Assembly (NCBI GenBank): GCA_014905825.1
Contig: JACGCN010000041.1
Location: 62,001-126,000, forward strand
Source of the DNA: Lyophyllum atratum
Taxonomy: Eukaryota > Basidiomycota > Agaricomycetes > Agaricales > Lyophyllaceae
Length of the DNA stretch: 64,000 nucleotides
Direction of reading: 5' to 3'
Shown: positions 60,124 to 64,000 of the stretch, one piece after another
How the letters are laid out: each line of letters starts with the position of its first letter
Position numbering within the stretch: position 1 is the first letter of the stretch
Translations under genes and position numbers: made by a program
Notes under the pieces: model-generated
Seen by the model: the letters and a program-made list of their open reading frames with translations, nothing else
The model's database searches: none
What the model was told of the DNA's origin: nothing

Positions 60124-61399
60124 TCAATCCTCATCATCACTCCCGTAGCTGGCGAGGCCGAGGCCCTCAGCAGGTGGTGGACGAGCTCGAGGTTTTACTG
60201 GAACAGCTCCGTTTCGTTTCCTGATCTCGGCAAAATACTTCAAGCCCTCCATAGTGTCGGCACTCAGCAGACCTAATGCCTGCGGAGGCTCCTGAGGTGG
60301 TGGTGTTGCCTCCTCATGGTCGACTCTTCTCCTCTTCGAGTCGCGCTCGTCACTTTGATCCCCATTGTCACCCTCCTCCTCCATTTCAAGATCATCCTCA
60401 TTAAGCACATCTCCGTCCTCCAGTGCTCGCACAGACCGCATGGCATCCACTATGCGCGGATCCATCCTGGCTTTGATAGCCTCCTGACCCATTTCTTCTA
60501 TCCGCCTCTTTTCAGCCACTTTTTGGACGGGATTAGGATCCTCTGTTGCCCATCGGACATTGAGGATCTCGTCGTTATCGAGAGACTGGCATGCCATCGC
60601 CTCTTTCGCAAATTGAGCGTGCAGTTCGGACTTGTACGTCACGAATGCTACGCTGCGATATTGCAGCACCTTGACCGCATATGTGGACGCGGAATCGTCT
60701 GAGGAAGAAATGTAACGCGTTAGCAGCAGTTTTTCACCGTATTTCACTATCTCGGACTCACCTCGCTCGATTTCACCCCATTCCTTGAAGTGTCGCATCA
60801 CCACTTCCTCAGTTTCCAGCCCATTTCCGGTCTCCTTGATCCGTCCCACGTATAGAGTCCGGTTCATTCGGTTGAAGCTTCCTACACCACCCATGTCATC
60901 GCGATAGTCCGCGAATTTGTCACGAGCGAAGCAGTCCTTGGAACTGTCAGGAAGCGCTGTCAATGGATCCGGTAGAGTATGCAGGTATTCGCATTCCCAT
61001 CCATACGGACAGCATCCACGAGCAAAGAATAGGCAGATGTATCTCATGCCCGTAGTGTTCGCGCGAGTCAGCCCCGAGTCGCGCTTGATGTTGCATCGAG
61101 TCTGGGATTTTACTTTGCTATAGAGATGTAAGTTAAAGAGCTTGATGCCAATAGGACAACACTTACTTGGAGTAACTATCCTCTCGATCGCCGCCAGCCC
61201 ATTTGTTGTACCAGATATCTTGAGAAATGGTTAGTTCTAATTATTGGCAAGATGCAAAACAGCACATACTGTATTCCTTTCCCGTCTGTGGCGTCTCAAC
61301 CTTCTCGACTTCTCCTGGCTTAACTTGCTTTCTTGCTGGCTTTAGCTTTTTGGTTTTTGGTTTCACCACCACCGCGGTTTCCGTCGCGGTCGAGTTCAT
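60124..61399 (-). CDS. CWC2: pre-mRNA splicing factor Cwc2
   Basis: Component of the Prp19-associated part of the spliceosome, contacting U6 snRNA near the active site. From the ATG at 61399, a Lys-rich N-terminus is followed, across introns, by YNKWAGGDREDSYS and KSQTRCNIKRDSGLTRAN. The CCCH finger CLFFARGCCPYGWECEYLH comes within the torus region (about 61030-60970), then the RRM with RTLYVGRI and, after an intron, YRSVAFVTYKSELHAQFAKEAM, then LNVRWATEDPNP just past it. The C-terminus is Glu-rich and ends SYGSDDED. The long exon carries an in-frame intron between ER and DDSASTYAV (GTGAGT to CTCAG). About four introns. Head to head with Npr3. Confidence 0.93.
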
Positions 61400-61786
61400 G
61401 GTGGTTGAAGAGAGAGGTGTGTGACGCATCACGTACGTGACGAGGCTTACTAAGGTCATCTTGAACGATTGCAGACAACAATTGCTCCTTGGGCAGAGTG
61501 ATATCTACGCCTCAAGGAAATCATCCCCGATTTATCTGTCTTTACAGTAGTTGGTGCGAAAATTATACAAGCAGAATCTCAAGGCAGGGGAGATGTAACG
61601 CTCCTGCGGAAGTCGTGTACGGTTGTTTGTCAGGAGCCTCTACGGCGGAATTGTTTCGCTGATCAGAAGTTGAAGCAAAGTTGAAGTAGACCCATGACAT
61701 GCTGTTGTTCCGTCTAATAGCAGCAGAATTGCTCCTAAAGAACAACGCCCTCTCTCTTTACGACTCCTGGCGATACTCTTCATAGG
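61400..61786. promoter_or_regulatory. bidirectional promoter CWC2 / NPR3
   Basis: 387 bp between divergent start codons; must hold both promoters. No specific site recognised. Confidence 0.5.
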
Positions 61787-64000
61787 ATGGCGGAAACCCT
61801 TCTGGCGGTCTTGCTCGTAACGACCTCAGCCACAGGGTCTAGCTTGGTTTATAGGTGGCCACCCTCACCTTCGACTACTCCGAGACTTAGCAGGGCCCGA
61901 CCAGCAGACGACACGTTCTGCCACTCGCAGTTAGATAACCCATGGCGGGCATCTCACTTTTCGGACGCGGTGACCGACGACATCACTCGCATTTGCAAGC
62001 CAGAGTCAGAGGCTGAATATACCTGGCATCGGCCTGACGCGCTGCGAGACAGGTCATTGTCTTTCTCTCCTTCCACATCCCACCCTACCACCGGAAGGGA
62101 CTCGGTGGATAGATCACAGATTCTTTACGAATATGACCATCTTTTCGGATATTCATCTGAATTTTTGGCAAGCCTGCTCTGTCCCCAGGCCTCCATGTGT
62201 CACCAGAAATTTGAGCTTCTAGTCGATGACCTTGCTTTCATTGGCCATCCCGTGTGTGCCGAGGAAGATGGCGGCTGGAGGTTCAAACCGGAGAAAGTGA
62301 AAGCCGGCCCTCGGGGAAGAGAATCGAGGGTTGGTCGATCAGAGTCTGTTAGCAGAGCATCAGCGAGTCCAGACACTCGACCTGCATCATCGGAGAAGAT
62401 ACCCTCGAAGAGCTCATGGCTTAATACATTCCATTTTGTCATGGTGCTCGACATACCGGATCCATCTTCCTCAGCATCAGGGAATGTATCGAAATACTTT
62501 GACATCATTTATGAGCAGATCGCTTTCACGGTGACTGCTGTCCTTTTCCAGGAGCAAGTGGTATCGAATTTCGTCGAAACCGAGTGCGAAGTGCTGGGGT
62601 CACTGAAGGACTCGTGTATCTCGAAAGGTGCGTCTAGATCCTCTACGATTATCTTTCCTGCAACTGAAAAAAACTAGGGGAGGCCTTCTCGAGCTATATA
62701 AAGCAGGCCCTTGAGGTGTCCTCAATCGCACCAGCCATGAAGTCGATATACGAAGCTATAAAGGCATCCGACATGGCCTACATCACTATCCATAACCTCC
62801 CGTTGGAAATACAACTTCCCCCGTATCTCGACGACTTGTTACACGGCGACGCCGAGAACGAAGTAGATCTCATTCGCCACTCCGACAACTTGAATGAGGA
62901 CGCACAAACCTGGGGCCAAGATATGAGCTTTGGTTGGAAACTTCCGCCTCTCGTTCCTTGGAAGAGCCTGTTGCTCTTGGACGGACATAATGGGCTCGAT
63001 CCAAGTATGAACCTGAGAGGCTCACAGGTTAACCCAGAGGATAGAACCCTTGTCGAAGGGCTTATACGGTTTTTGGAGACGGCCTCGGTCACATTGTCGT
63101 AAGTCATGTTTTCAACGTACCTTGGATTCGCTTCCTCAGATCTACTATCAGTCTAGCAGATATGGCGAGCCTACTAGATTGGGATCTAGAATCCCAAGTG
63201 CTACCTACTGTTCGTTGGCTCGTCCAGCATCGCAGAGCGAAGGTCGTCGATATTGTCCATGTTGGGTTGAAGACGGTGTTTACTATTCCTGAAAAGTTCG
63301 AGCACCCGTACGTCCACGCTGTGCGTTTTGTAAAGGATATAATCTCTGAATATTTCACTCAGGCTTTCAGAACTGACTGCCGAATTTGAAAGCCAATTCG
63401 ACCATCCCTCAGTGCCTGCCCTTCCTGTCATCCTAGCAAACATATCCTCTTCGATCTCGAAGCAAACGGACAATCATTTTTTCGCCTCCGTGGTTCAAAA
63501 TAAGGACCTTATACCCATGTACCATGATGTCGTCCTGTGGATGCTGAAACGCGACATGCTCATCACACTTCACCTTCGCGTACGTGTCGTGGCTACACGA
63601 AAGCTCAAGCTTCGCGTGAGGATCGAGAGGGAGAACGCGCTTGCCAAGAAGGCAGGGACGCGGGATCGCCTCCGCCGAGGTCTTCTGCAGGAGCTGCGAG
63701 ATGGAGCTGACGAAGGTGAGGATGAACTGGACCTTTCCCCACCTTCGGGCACTCCGTGGCTGCCTCTTTCCCCGAAGGCGGCCCATAGGCATTCAAGGCG
63801 CCAGTCTAACGAGTCGGGCAAACAGGACAACACGGAGTCCCCAGCTCTGGATGGCGGCGGAGCAGGCGATACCGAGAAGCGAGCGACGGATGAGGATGGA
63901 TCAGACGAACTTGACGATCCCGATTCCGGCTGGGACACCGCTGAGGATCATCTACGGCCTTCAATGATCAGCGACCCTGGGAGAGCTACTCCGTTACAAC
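61787..64000 (+). CDS. NPR3: nitrogen permease regulator Npr3, 3' partial
   Basis: Subunit of the Npr2-Npr3-Iml1 (SEACIT/GATOR1) complex that restrains TORC1 when amino acids are scarce, at the vacuole. Seen from the ATG at 61787: the N-terminal longin-like strand MAETLLAVLLVTTSATGSSL-YRWP; LFGYSSEFLASLLCP; FELLVDDLAFIGHPV; FHFVMVLDIPDP followed by SKYFDIIYEQIAFTVTAVLFQEQ. After introns come IHNLPLEIQLPPYL, PWKSLLLLDG, the helical VLPTVRWLVQHRRAKVVDIVHVG and DVVLWMLKRDMLITLHLRVRVVAT. A Ser/Asp-rich insert follows and runs off the window, so the C-terminus is missing. Introns at about 62630 and 63102 and near 63308-63364. The conserved block order matches the family. Confidence 0.92.

Overview
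The window is nuclear DNA of a filamentous fungus, most likely a basidiomycete of the Agaricomycotina. Genes are dense and multi-exon, with short GT-AG introns (about 45-70 nt). Lysine is made by the alpha-aminoadipate route (homocitrate synthase). There are Ser/Pro-rich zinc-finger and bZIP regulators, a cytosolic hybrid histidine kinase and several small secreted proteins. The species is not identified. All calls come from reading the sequence; domain names rest on recognised family motifs and no database search was run.

Layout. 1-11 kb: the 3' part of the TFIIH helicase XPB/Ssl2 (+), a bZIP regulator (+), uracil-DNA glycosylase (-) and dolichol kinase Sec59 (+). 11.6-21.7 kb: a large GAF-containing hybrid histidine kinase (+), homocitrate synthase (-) and the splicing/genome-stability factor Sde2 (-). 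22-28.7 kb is an accessory stretch built of local duplications: two 10-cysteine secreted proteins with GPI-type tails, separated by a MITE-like element, then two intronless His-rich paralogues of unknown function. 29.2-30.5 kb: a DUF1295 membrane protein (-). 30.6-38.3 kb is gene-poor and holds an intron-containing tRNA-Arg(CCU).

38.3-47.3 kb carries three C2H2 zinc-finger genes separated by long intergenic stretches. 49.1-51.8 kb: an LRRC40-like leucine-rich-repeat protein. 52-54.3 kb: a six-cysteine knottin-like secreted peptide gene with a possible decayed sister copy upstream and a 35-bp tandem duplication downstream. 54.8-64 kb: a large protein of unknown function, the ribosome-associated CCCH protein Tma46/ZC3H15, the spliceosome factor Cwc2 and the 5' part of Npr3 (GATOR1/SEACIT), which runs off the end.

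Most genes are housekeeping (transcription and repair, glycosylation, lysine synthesis, splicing, nutrient signalling) and form no operon-like pathway. The points most worth a second look are the His-rich twin family, the knottin-like peptide, a Leu-to-His change at the DNA-intercalating position of uracil-DNA glycosylase, the 10-Cys GPI pair and the MITE between its members.
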